Made by a program: the position numbers and the translations under genes. DNA of 64,000 nucleotides, taken from assembly GCF_045124755.1 (NCBI RefSeq), contig NZ_JBGVMK010000012.1; one strand, written 5' to 3'. Of the stretch, positions 46,217-54,354 are shown piece by piece. The notes under the pieces are model-generated. The model was not told where the DNA came from and did not search any database. It saw only the letters and a program-made list of their open reading frames with translations. The stretch's first letter is position 1. Each line of letters begins with the position of its first letter. This DNA comes from Succinimonas sp045124755 (GTDB lineage: Bacteria > Pseudomonadota > Gammaproteobacteria > Enterobacterales > Succinivibrionaceae).

Positions 46217-48559
46217 ATGAAATCAAGCAGCCGCAAAAAAGGACTCCGCAGCGCCAGAATTGCTGCCGCGGTCTCCGCCATGCTTCTCTTGGGAACGGCG
46301 CTTTCCGGCTGCCATGATTCCCAAAACCGGAGCAATGACGAGGTAAAGCTGACTGTCGCGGAAGAGGGCGATCTCGCCTCCGGAAAGCCTTACAAAATCA
46401 GGGCAGACCGCAATGTTCAGGAGCTTCGGGCCGATCACGGCGAGATAACAACGGTAAATCCCGTAACCGGAGAAAATGCCGGAGCCAATGAATGGTTCTA
46501 TGTGTTTTCGGAAGAGAATTTTACGTCATATGAGCTTAACTTGGCCGGAAACAGCGGCGCCCCTGACAACGATGTTAATGACGGCGCTGACAGCGACGAA
46601 GAAAAGAGCGCCCTGAAATCCTTTACCGAAACCTTCCATGCCACTCTCGAAAACGGCAAAACACAGGAGGCTAAGCAGACCTTCGCCGTTACCGATCCCT
46701 TGCTCCCGGAGCAGTGGCATCTTTACAATATCGGCCAGAACCCCTACGGCGTTACCGATGCCCCTTTTAAGAAAATCGATATTAACGTGATCCCCGCGTG
46801 GCGGATTATTCTTCCGGAAGATAAAAAGCAGATCGACGGTTCCGGAGTTTATGTGGCTGTTTTTGACGCTCCGGTGGATCTCAATCATGAGGATCTCCGG
46901 GATCGCATCTATGATCCCGGCATTCCCGGCACTGCGGATTATGTCAATATCGGACTGCCGCTGGAAATGCTTAAGGAAGATGCCTTTAACCATCATGGCA
47001 CCTCGGTGGCCGGAATTATCGCAGCCTCGGGCATGAATAAGCTCGGCGGCAGAGGACTGGCGTTTAATGCCATGCTGACCTCATTCGCAAACACCGCGGC
47101 AGACGAATCGCTGAATCTGTACGCCATGCTGACAATGGATCAGCTTAATCTGGTAAATGCCAGTATCGGCGTGGATCTTTTCTCCTATCACCGCCAGGCA
47201 ATCTGGGAACTTTACGAAGCTCTTTTTGAAAACAATATCGCCTTTATCCAGGCGCAGGGCAATGATTTCAGATTCGGTCATCACGACATTTATAGGCCGT
47301 ACTCGACGAGCTACTGCTTATCGGCCGGCTCCGACTGCGAATATAAACAGACAGATGTTATGGCGCGCTTTCCCTTCGTTATCCATGTCGGCGCCCTGAA
47401 CTCTCTGGGAGTTAAGGCCTCCTACGGTTCCACCGGAGCTAATCTGTGGGTTACCGGATTCGGCGGCGAATCAGGAGCTAATGTAACAGCCCCGTCCGGA
47501 ACTAAATCCAGCGCAGCCATAGTAACCACTCTGTCCAGCTATGATCCCAGTGAATTTGATGATCACGATAAGAATTCCCCCTGGAGAAACGAGGACAACA
47601 AGTACTACACCAATATCATGAATGGCACCTCCGCCGCCGCTCCCACCGTGGCCGGCGCTGTTGCTCTGGCATATCAGGCCCGGCCGAACATGACAGTATC
47701 GGAATTACGTTATCTTCTGGCCAAAACCTCCCGGAACGACACTATGATGCCCACGCTGGCTCTGACTCCTCTGGAGGCTGATGACGATACCTACAAGGAA
47801 AAAGTCACCCTTGACTACGGCTGGCAGGATAATGCCGCGGGCTACCGGTTCTCCAACTGGTACGGCTTCGGCGTGGTGGATGCCGGAGCTCTGGTTAAGG
47901 CCGCTCTTGACTGCGATAACGATCCCGTATGCGCCGCCATGAAGGAGCTTCCCGAGAAATACGTCTCCGCTAACGAAAATCCCTGCGCCTACGCCGATGA
48001 CGCCAAACTTTTAATCACCTGCTCCTTCTCTGATTTCAAAAACGAAGACGGCGAGGCGCTGGGCAAAACCGAGCTTCTGGCAGATACTGTTACCTACGAT
48101 GTTTCCGGAATGAATTACCTCCCGGAGGGTATTATAGAAGCCTGCGAGCTTGCGGCATCCGCGGAAGACGAGGAAGCAACGGAGCACAACCTTCAGCGTA
48201 AGCATGCCGTGTTTCAGGCCCATGCCCTTCTGGAGCTTATTGCGGAATCTCAGTCCGGCACCAAATCGCTTTTGAAGCCCATTTATGCCAACTGGGATTA
48301 CACCTCCGGGTTTAATATTCCGGTTGATGACGGCGATGATGATGAAAACGATGAAGATGATGAAGAAGATCAAAATGAAGATTTTTCTGAGGGAATTTCG
48401 CTGGCTCCTCTGGATCTCGCCACCTCCGCCTTCTATCAGGAACCCCTTAAGGAGGATCCTGACAGGAAATATCGTCTGAGCGTGAGAAGTCCCTGCCAGA
48501 TTGACGTGGATGAACTTAACGAAAATATGCATCTTACCGTCTACGGCCGGAGGAAGTAA
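46217..48559 (+). CDS. Kexin-like subtilase lipoprotein, array copy 6
   Basis: 780 residues, the longest copy. Lipobox LSGC with Cys32 (+2 His). N-domain with NSGAPDNDVNDGADSD insert, shared with copy 7. Triad Asp217 (VAVFD), His260 (HHGTSVAG), Ser472 (NGTSAAAP), with Asn349 (QGNDF). Its catalytic domain is closest to copy 5. Variable disulfide loop SYCLSAGSDCEY. The C-terminal domain contains a long acidic run (DDGDDDENDEDDEEDQNED) in place of the short linker in copy 5; the extra length comes mostly from this run. Own promoter and terminator, hence a single-gene unit. Outer-membrane sorting is predicted. Confidence 0.93.
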   Translation: MKSSSRKKGLRSARIAAAVSAMLLLGTALSGCHDSQNRSNDEVKLTVAEEGDLASGKPYKIRADRNVQELRADHGEITTVNPVTGENAGANEWFYVFSEENFTSYELNLAGNSGAPDNDVNDGADSDEEKSALKSFTETFHATLENGKTQEAKQTFAVTDPLLPEQWHLYNIGQNPYGVTDAPFKKIDINVIPAWRIILPEDKKQIDGSGVYVAVFDAPVDLNHEDLRDRIYDPGIPGTADYVNIGLPLEMLKEDAFNHHGTSVAGIIAASGMNKLGGRGLAFNAMLTSFANTAADESLNLYAMLTMDQLNLVNASIGVDLFSYHRQAIWELYEALFENNIAFIQAQGNDFRFGHHDIYRPYSTSYCLSAGSDCEYKQTDVMARFPFVIHVGALNSLGVKASYGSTGANLWVTGFGGESGANVTAPSGTKSSAAIVTTLSSYDPSEFDDHDKNSPWRNEDNKYYTNIMNGTSAAAPTVAGAVALAYQARPNMTVSELRYLLAKTSRNDTMMPTLALTPLEADDDTYKEKVTLDYGWQDNAAGYRFSNWYGFGVVDAGALVKAALDCDNDPVCAAMKELPEKYVSANENPCAYADDAKLLITCSFSDFKNEDGEALGKTELLADTVTYDVSGMNYLPEGIIEACELAASAEDEEATEHNLQRKHAVFQAHALLELIAESQSGTKSLLKPIYANWDYTSGFNIPVDDGDDDENDEDDEEDQNEDFSEGISLAPLDLATSAFYQEPLKEDPDRKYRLSVRSPCQIDVDELNENMHLTVYGRRK

Positions 48560-48638
48560 TGACGGCGGCATCATTCTGACCGGGAATTCTTCGTGCGTCC
48601 CCGGCCGGGAAAGCCTCTGTAAGCGCCTCATAGAGCAT

Positions 48639-48678
48639 CATGCCAGGAGAACTCAGGTTTTTCTGGCATGTTTTTTTT
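48639..48678 (+). terminator. Array terminator, after copy 6
   Basis: CATGCCAG/CTGGCATG arms, the same loop as after copy 5, and eight T. Confidence 0.92.
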
Positions 48679-48744
48679 GCCGGTATGACGGGAACCGGCC
48701 GGGCAGGAGCCGTGACGAAGCACGGAAATCACAAACAGCAAAAT

Positions 48745-48772
48745 ACCGGCCGGGCCGGCCTGATTTTATAAT
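48745..48772 (+). promoter_or_regulatory. Conserved promoter with GC-rich inverted repeat, copy 7
   Basis: ACCGGCCGGGCCGGCCTGAT followed by TTTATAAT, TATAAT at 48767-48772; part of the spacer block duplicated from before copy 6. Confidence 0.65.
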
Positions 48773-48944
48773 TTGAGGAAAGCATTGCCATCACAGGATC
48801 CGCAGCGCCGGTTCTCTTTATCGCAGCAAAGACGGCCGTTTCCGGAGAGTCCGTTTTCGTAGCTCTCGAACCGGCTCAGGGTTCCTGCCGGCGTTTCCTG
48901 CGGTTAAGCATGAACCAGGATGAATACGACAAGGAGAGTTTCCC

Positions 48945-51221
48945 ATGAAATCAAGCTGCCCGAAAGAGATCCGCAGCGCCAGAATTGCTGCCGCGGTGTC
49001 CGCCATGCTTCTCCTGGGAACAACGCTTTCCGGCTGCCATGATTCCCAAAACCGGAGCAATGACGAGGTAAAGCTGACTGTCGCGGAAGAGGGCGATCTC
49101 GCCACCGGAAAGCCTTACAAAATCAGGGCCGACCGCAATCTTCAGGAGCTCCGGGCCGATCACGGCGAGATAACAACGGTAAATCCCGTAACCGGAGAAA
49201 ATGCCGGAGAGAAGGAATGGTTCTATGTATTCTCGGAAGAAAATTTTACGTCATATGAGCCTAACTTTGCCGGAAACAGCGGCGCCCCTGACAACGATGT
49301 TAATGACGGCGCTGACAGCGACGGAGAAAAGAGCAACCTGAAGGCCTTTACCGAAACCTTCCATGCCACTCTCGAAAACGGCAAAACACCGGAGGCTAAG
49401 CAGACCTTCGCCGTTACCGATCCCTTGCTGCCGGATCAGTGGCATCTCTGGAATAGCGGCCAGAACCCCTACGGCGTTACCGATCCGCCCCTTAAAAAAA
49501 TCGACCTTAACGTGATCCCGGCCTGGCGCCTGATTCTCCCGGAAGAGAAGAAGCAGCTCTCCGGATCCGGAGTCTATGTGGCCGTGTATGATATCCAGGC
49601 GGATATTAATCATGAGGACTTAAAGGAGAATATTTACTACCCCGAAATTGCCGGCGACGGGATCAATACCGGGCTTCCGCTGGAAATCCTTAAGGAGTAC
49701 TCCGAAGAAGCCTCTCACGGCACATCGGTGGCCGGAATTATCGCAGCTTCAGCCATGAACAGGCTGGGGGGCCGGGGGATCGCCTTTGATGCCCGGCTGA
49801 CCTCCTTCAGCGAATCATCCGAAACCGTAACTCTGCCTCTGATACTTAAGACTGAGCGCATGAACCTGGTCAATGCCAGCTGGGGCGCCGAGCTCCGCAC
49901 CTTCAATTCGGAAGCCGCGGCAGATCTTTACGAAGCTCTTTATGACAACAATATCGCCGTGGTTCATGCCATAGGGAACGGCTTCGATGAGGGCAGCAGC
50001 GAGAAAAATCCCTATTCCTCCAGCCAGTGCGAACTGGCTGACGCCAACTGCGAATTCACTCAGACCAACAATCTGGCCCGTTATCCCTTCAACATCAATG
50101 TCGGGGCGCTGAACTCCCTGGGAGAAAAAGCCTCCTACAGCTGCGCCGGCGCCAATATCTGGGTTACCGGCTTCGGCGGCGAATTCGGGGCTGACGTAAC
50201 GGATCCGCCGGTAATCAGATCCAGCGCCGCCATGGTAACTGTCCTCACCAGCTACGACCCCAAAGACTTCGGGGATCCCGATGCGAATTCCCCCTGGAGA
50301 AATCAGGATAACATTTACTACACCAATACCATGAACGGCACCTCCTCTGCCGCGCCGACAGTTTCCGGCGTACTGGCTCTGGTCTATCAGGCCAAGCCGG
50401 ATATCACGGTATCCCAGATCCGCTACCTTTTGGCCGCAACCTCCCGGAACGACTCGGTGATGCCCACTCTGGCCCTGACCCCGAAGGAGGAACAGGATGA
50501 TGTCTACGGGGAAAGCTTCCCTCTCTCTCAGGGATGGCAGGACAATGCCGCCGGGTTCCGGTTTTCAGATTACTACGGCTTCGGCGTTATTGATGCCCAT
50601 GCTCTCGCTCTGGGGGCTCTTTCCTGCGACAGCGATCCCGTGTGCGCCGGACTTAAATCCCCGCCGGAAAAGCAGGTGTCCGCCAACGAGAATCCCTGCG
50701 CCTACACCGATGCCTCCAAAAGGAATGTCACCTGCACGTTTTCAGATTTCCGGGCGGCCGATGAAGGCAATGACAGTCTGGGAAAGGCGGTTCTTACGGT
50801 AGATGCCCTGACCTTTGACGTTTCCGGACTCAATTACCTTCCTTCCGGCCTTACCGACTCCTGCGAAAAAGCAGTTCGCGCTGAGGAGGGCTCCGAGGAA
50901 AAGAAAAAGGCCGTATTCGATGTCAATCACCTGCTGGAGATCCGGGCAGCATCCCAGTCCGGCACCGAGCTTCTGGTGAAGAACATTTACTCCAACTGGG
51001 ATTACGGTTCCGGTTATGAACCGGATGAGGACGATCCTGATGCTGCTGCCATGGAGCCCCTGGAGCTTGCGGTTTCGGGCTTCTACCGGGAACCCTTAAG
51101 CGAGAGCGCGGAACCTGACAAGCGTTATCAGATAAGCTTCAAAAGCGTCTGCGAGCTTGACCTTGAGAGTCTCAACGAGAAAATGCATCTCACGGTTTAC
51201 GGGCGCCGGGAGTCCCGCTGA
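48945..51221 (+). CDS. Kexin-like subtilase lipoprotein, array copy 7 (divergent catalytic domain)
   Basis: 758 residues. Lipobox LSGC with Cys31 (+2 His). Residues 1-165 are nearly those of copy 6, but from QWHLWNSGQ onward it is the most divergent member: VAVYDIQADINHEDL (Asp216), SHGTSVAG (His258), AIGNGFDEG (Asn345), NGTSSAAPTVSG (Ser467), and a C-terminal domain with CDSDPVC, NPCAYTDASKRNVTC and SVCELD. Catalytic residues are all kept. Variable disulfide loop SQCELADANCEF. It looks like a chimera: the address and promoter of copy 6 joined to an older catalytic lineage. Copy 8 follows 113 nt downstream with no terminator between. Confidence 0.93.
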   Translation: MKSSCPKEIRSARIAAAVSAMLLLGTTLSGCHDSQNRSNDEVKLTVAEEGDLATGKPYKIRADRNLQELRADHGEITTVNPVTGENAGEKEWFYVFSEENFTSYEPNFAGNSGAPDNDVNDGADSDGEKSNLKAFTETFHATLENGKTPEAKQTFAVTDPLLPDQWHLWNSGQNPYGVTDPPLKKIDLNVIPAWRLILPEEKKQLSGSGVYVAVYDIQADINHEDLKENIYYPEIAGDGINTGLPLEILKEYSEEASHGTSVAGIIAASAMNRLGGRGIAFDARLTSFSESSETVTLPLILKTERMNLVNASWGAELRTFNSEAAADLYEALYDNNIAVVHAIGNGFDEGSSEKNPYSSSQCELADANCEFTQTNNLARYPFNINVGALNSLGEKASYSCAGANIWVTGFGGEFGADVTDPPVIRSSAAMVTVLTSYDPKDFGDPDANSPWRNQDNIYYTNTMNGTSSAAPTVSGVLALVYQAKPDITVSQIRYLLAATSRNDSVMPTLALTPKEEQDDVYGESFPLSQGWQDNAAGFRFSDYYGFGVIDAHALALGALSCDSDPVCAGLKSPPEKQVSANENPCAYTDASKRNVTCTFSDFRAADEGNDSLGKAVLTVDALTFDVSGLNYLPSGLTDSCEKAVRAEEGSEEKKKAVFDVNHLLEIRAASQSGTELLVKNIYSNWDYGSGYEPDEDDPDAAAMEPLELAVSGFYREPLSESAEPDKRYQISFKSVCELDLESLNEKMHLTVYGRRESR

Positions 51222-51334
51222 TGCTGTGGAACCAGAGCTTCGGGCTTCTTCCGGGGACTTTCTGGCGTTCCCGGATTTTCCGGCGCATTAAGCTGAACTG
51301 AGATGAAATAAAAGAAGATTAGGAAACCTCCGCT

Positions 51335-53605
51335 ATGAATACAATCTCCCCCAAAGGACTTCGCAGCGCCGGAATGGCCATTGCCGTCTCCGCTGTTCTT
51401 CTCTCCGGAACCATGCTTTCCGGCTGCGGGGATTCCAAAAACAGAAACAATGACGAGGTAAAGATTTCTGTCGTGGAAGAAGGCGACCTTATCACCGGGA
51501 AGCCTTACCGGATCAGGGCCGACCGCAATCTTCAGGATCTTCGGGCCGAACATGGCGATCTCACCGCGGTTAATCCTGTCACCGGGGAAACTGCCGGAGA
51601 GAACGAATGGTTCTATACACTCCCGGAGGAATATTTCACTTCCTATGAGCTTAACTATGACGGTGATAACAACGATGGCAATAACAGCGAATATAACATC
51701 CTGAAGGCCTTTACCGAAACCTTCCATGCCACCCTCGAAGACGGCAAAACACAGAAGACGCAAAAGACCTTCGCCGTTACCGATCCTTTATTTCCGGATC
51801 AGTGGCATCTCTATAATATCGGCCAGAACCCCTATGGCGTTACCGATCCCCCTCATAAGAAAATCGACCTTAACGCGATCCCGGCCTGGCGGGTTATTCT
51901 CCCTGATGAAAAGAAGCAGATCGACGGATCCGGAGTATATGCGGCGGTCTGGGATACTCCGATTGATCTTAATCATGAGGATCTCCGGGATCGCATCTAC
52001 GACCCCGGCATTCCCGGCACTGAGGATTTTGTCAATAAAGGTCTCCCGCTGGAAGATCTTCAGACGGATTACAGTTACGCCCATGGAACACTTGTGAGCG
52101 GCATTATCGCTTCTTCAGCCATGAACAGACTGGGGGGCAGAGGCGTGGCCTTTAATGCCATGGTAACGTCATTTGACATGGGCGCGGACATTTCCCAGAC
52201 ACTGAGCGCCATGCTGAAAACAGAGCGCCTTAATCTGGTAAATGCCAGTTTCCAGGTTTATCTTTTCAGCACCCACGTGCCGGCATACTGGGATCTTTTT
52301 GAAGCTCTTTACGAAAATAACATTGCCGTGATTCGCTCTCATGGCAACCAGTTTAACGCCGCATATGACGAGAACTCCCGGCCTTACTCGGGAAGCGCAT
52401 GCCTGTCATCCGGGAGCGACTGCGAATTCAACCAGACTGACGATCTGGCCCGCTTTCCCTTCCATATAAGCGTCGGCGCCCTGAACTCTCTGGGGAGCAA
52501 GTCCTCCTACGGATCCACCGGAGCCAATCTGTGGGTTACCGGTTTCGGGGGCGAATTCGGAGCTTATGTAATAGCCCCGCCCGAATACAAATCCAGCGCG
52601 GCCATCGTAACCACCCTGAGCAGCTATGATCCCGGGGATTTCTGGGATCCGGAAGAGTATTCCCCCTGGCGAACCGAGGAAAACAAGCACTACTCCAATA
52701 CCATGAACGGCACCTCTGCCGCCGCGCCCTCCGTGTCCGGCGCTGCTGCTCTGGCGTATCAGGCCAAGCCTGATATGACAGTATCGCAGCTGCGTTATCT
52801 TCTGGCCCAAACCTCCCGGAATGACACGGAGATGCCTTCTCTCGCTCTGACGCCTCTGGAAGGATATGATGACACCTACGGAGAACAAGTCATTTTTGAT
52901 TACGGCTGGCAGGATAATGCCGCGGGCTTCCGGTTTTCAAACTGGTACGGCTTCGGCGTGGCGGATGCCGGAGCTTTGGTAAAGGCCGCTCTCGACTGCG
53001 ATAAGGATCCCGTATGCGACCGCATGAAGGATCTTCCGGAAAAATTCATTTCCGCCAACGAAAATCCCTGCGCTTACACCGATGACTCCAAACGCTTAAT
53101 CACCTGCTCCTTCTCCGATTTCCAAAATGAAGAGGGCGAGCCTCTGGGCCAGGCCGAGCTCATACTGGATGCTGTCACCTACGATATCTCCGGTCTCAAT
53201 TACCTCCCGGAGGGCATTATTGAAGCCTGCGCGCTGGCGACATCCGAGGAAGACGAGGAAGAAACGGAGCATAACGTTGAGCGCAAGAAGGCCGTGTTTG
53301 AGGTCAATGCTCTTCTGGAGCTTGCAGCAGAATCAGAGTCCGGCACGAAATCCCTGCTGAAGCCCCTTTATGCCAACTGGGATTACCAGTCCGGGTTTAA
53401 TGTTCCGGATGCGATAATTTATGAAGGCCTGCTTGAAGGATACACGCTGGAGCCGCTGGATATCGCCGTCTCCGCCTTCTATCAGGAACCCCTGAAGGAG
53501 GATCCGGAACATAAGTACCGCCTGAGCGTGAGAAGCCCCTGCCAGATTGACGCGGACAGGCTAAACGAGAATATGCGTCTTACCGTCTACGGCCGCCGGA
53601 AATAA
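51335..53605 (+). CDS. Kexin-like subtilase lipoprotein, array copy 8
   Basis: 756 residues; start at 51335, with weakly conserved upstream sequence. Lipobox LSGC with Cys31 (+2 Gly). N-domain of the TLPEEYFTSYELNYDG type, like copies 1 and 12. Triad Asp207 (AAVWD), His250 (HGTLVSG), Ser461 (NGTSAAAP), with Asn338 (HGNQF). Variable disulfide loop SACLSSGSDCEF. C-terminal domain complete (CDKDPVC, NPCAYTDDSKRLITC, LLELAAESESGTKSLL, SPCQID). Probably second gene of a transcript with copy 7, ending in the array terminator. Confidence 0.93.
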   Translation: MNTISPKGLRSAGMAIAVSAVLLSGTMLSGCGDSKNRNNDEVKISVVEEGDLITGKPYRIRADRNLQDLRAEHGDLTAVNPVTGETAGENEWFYTLPEEYFTSYELNYDGDNNDGNNSEYNILKAFTETFHATLEDGKTQKTQKTFAVTDPLFPDQWHLYNIGQNPYGVTDPPHKKIDLNAIPAWRVILPDEKKQIDGSGVYAAVWDTPIDLNHEDLRDRIYDPGIPGTEDFVNKGLPLEDLQTDYSYAHGTLVSGIIASSAMNRLGGRGVAFNAMVTSFDMGADISQTLSAMLKTERLNLVNASFQVYLFSTHVPAYWDLFEALYENNIAVIRSHGNQFNAAYDENSRPYSGSACLSSGSDCEFNQTDDLARFPFHISVGALNSLGSKSSYGSTGANLWVTGFGGEFGAYVIAPPEYKSSAAIVTTLSSYDPGDFWDPEEYSPWRTEENKHYSNTMNGTSAAAPSVSGAAALAYQAKPDMTVSQLRYLLAQTSRNDTEMPSLALTPLEGYDDTYGEQVIFDYGWQDNAAGFRFSNWYGFGVADAGALVKAALDCDKDPVCDRMKDLPEKFISANENPCAYTDDSKRLITCSFSDFQNEEGEPLGQAELILDAVTYDISGLNYLPEGIIEACALATSEEDEEETEHNVERKKAVFEVNALLELAAESESGTKSLLKPLYANWDYQSGFNVPDAIIYEGLLEGYTLEPLDIAVSAFYQEPLKEDPEHKYRLSVRSPCQIDADRLNENMRLTVYGRRK

Positions 53606-53683
53606 TGATGGCGGCATCATCCTGACCGGAGCTCCGGGCGAGTCCCCGGCCGGGATAGCCTCTGTAATTGCTTCATAGAGCGT

Positions 53684-53721
53684 CATGCCAGGAGAACCGG
53701 GTTTTTTCCGGCATGTTTTTT
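53684..53721 (+). terminator. Array terminator, after copy 8
   Basis: CATGCCAGG and CCGGCATG arms with loop AGAACCGGGTTTTTT, followed by six T; a slightly diverged member of the family. Confidence 0.85.
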
Positions 53722-53754
53722 CGGGCAGGAGCAGCGGGAAGGCCGGGAAAGCAT

Positions 53755-53760
53755 TATAAT
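53755..53760 (+). promoter_or_regulatory. Probable -10 element for the second chaperone-protease pair
   Basis: TATAAT about 85 nt before the small exported-protein gene at 53845. The downstream leader (GATTCTGTTGCCGGCAA and later CAGCGGAGAT) matches the leader of the first pair at 42960-43045. Confidence 0.5.
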
Positions 53761-53844
53761 TACAGAAACGCCGGCGCTGATTCTGTTGCCGGCAAAAAGT
53801 TTTTTTGAAAATGCTTCTTTTCATACACCAGCGGAGATGCGTTT

Positions 53845-54342
53845 ATGACATTCCTTAAGAAGATAAAGCTTCCTTTGTTAACGGCGGCCATGCTTATGAC
53901 CAGTGTTTCCTTTGCTAATGCAGCTTTGGCAGATGACGGCGTGATTCAGAAAAAGAACTCGGTAATCTATACCGGCAATTTCGCTCTCGCGGACAAGACG
54001 AGCTCTCAGGCTCAGGTTCAGTCTCCCCGGGAAACCCTGGGATCACTTCACGATTATGACGTAGTCTCCGGGGAGAAGAATCCCCATCACCTGGCCTTCG
54101 TCAAGAAAACCAAGGGCCGGAGCTACGTTATCCTGGACAAGATCTTTGTGAAGTGCTCCCGGAAAAATCCCTGCCAGCTTCCGGAGGATCTGGGGGCCGT
54201 GAAGCTCTCGGAGCGTCTCTGGGAGGTAACCGTTTCCGACTATGATTCCTGGAAGACCCGGGTTAAGGAGCTTAAGGAGATTCCGGGGGTTATCAAGGTA
54301 TCTCCGGCATTTGACTACGGCGTTAAGGCCCAGCTGAAGTAA
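53845..54342 (+). CDS. Small exported propeptide-like protein, probable protease chaperone/inhibitor (copy B)
   Basis: 165 residues, over 90 percent like copy A by eye. Sec signal peptide ending AANA-like (SFANA), then ALADDGVIQKKNSVIYTGNF. The two Cys (VKCSRKNPCQL) and the propeptide-like ending (RLWEVTVSDYDSWKTRVKEL, then IPGVIKVSPAFDYGVKAQLK) are kept. Start after CAGCGGAGATGCG. The protease start lies 12 nt after the stop, with AGAGGA between, so coupling is likely. Conservation of this pair while other copies shuffle argues for selection on the two-gene unit. Confidence 0.82.
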   Translation: MTFLKKIKLPLLTAAMLMTSVSFANAALADDGVIQKKNSVIYTGNFALADKTSSQAQVQSPRETLGSLHDYDVVSGEKNPHHLAFVKKTKGRSYVILDKIFVKCSRKNPCQLPEDLGAVKLSERLWEVTVSDYDSWKTRVKELKEIPGVIKVSPAFDYGVKAQLK

Positions 54343-54354
54343 GAGGATAACGCG

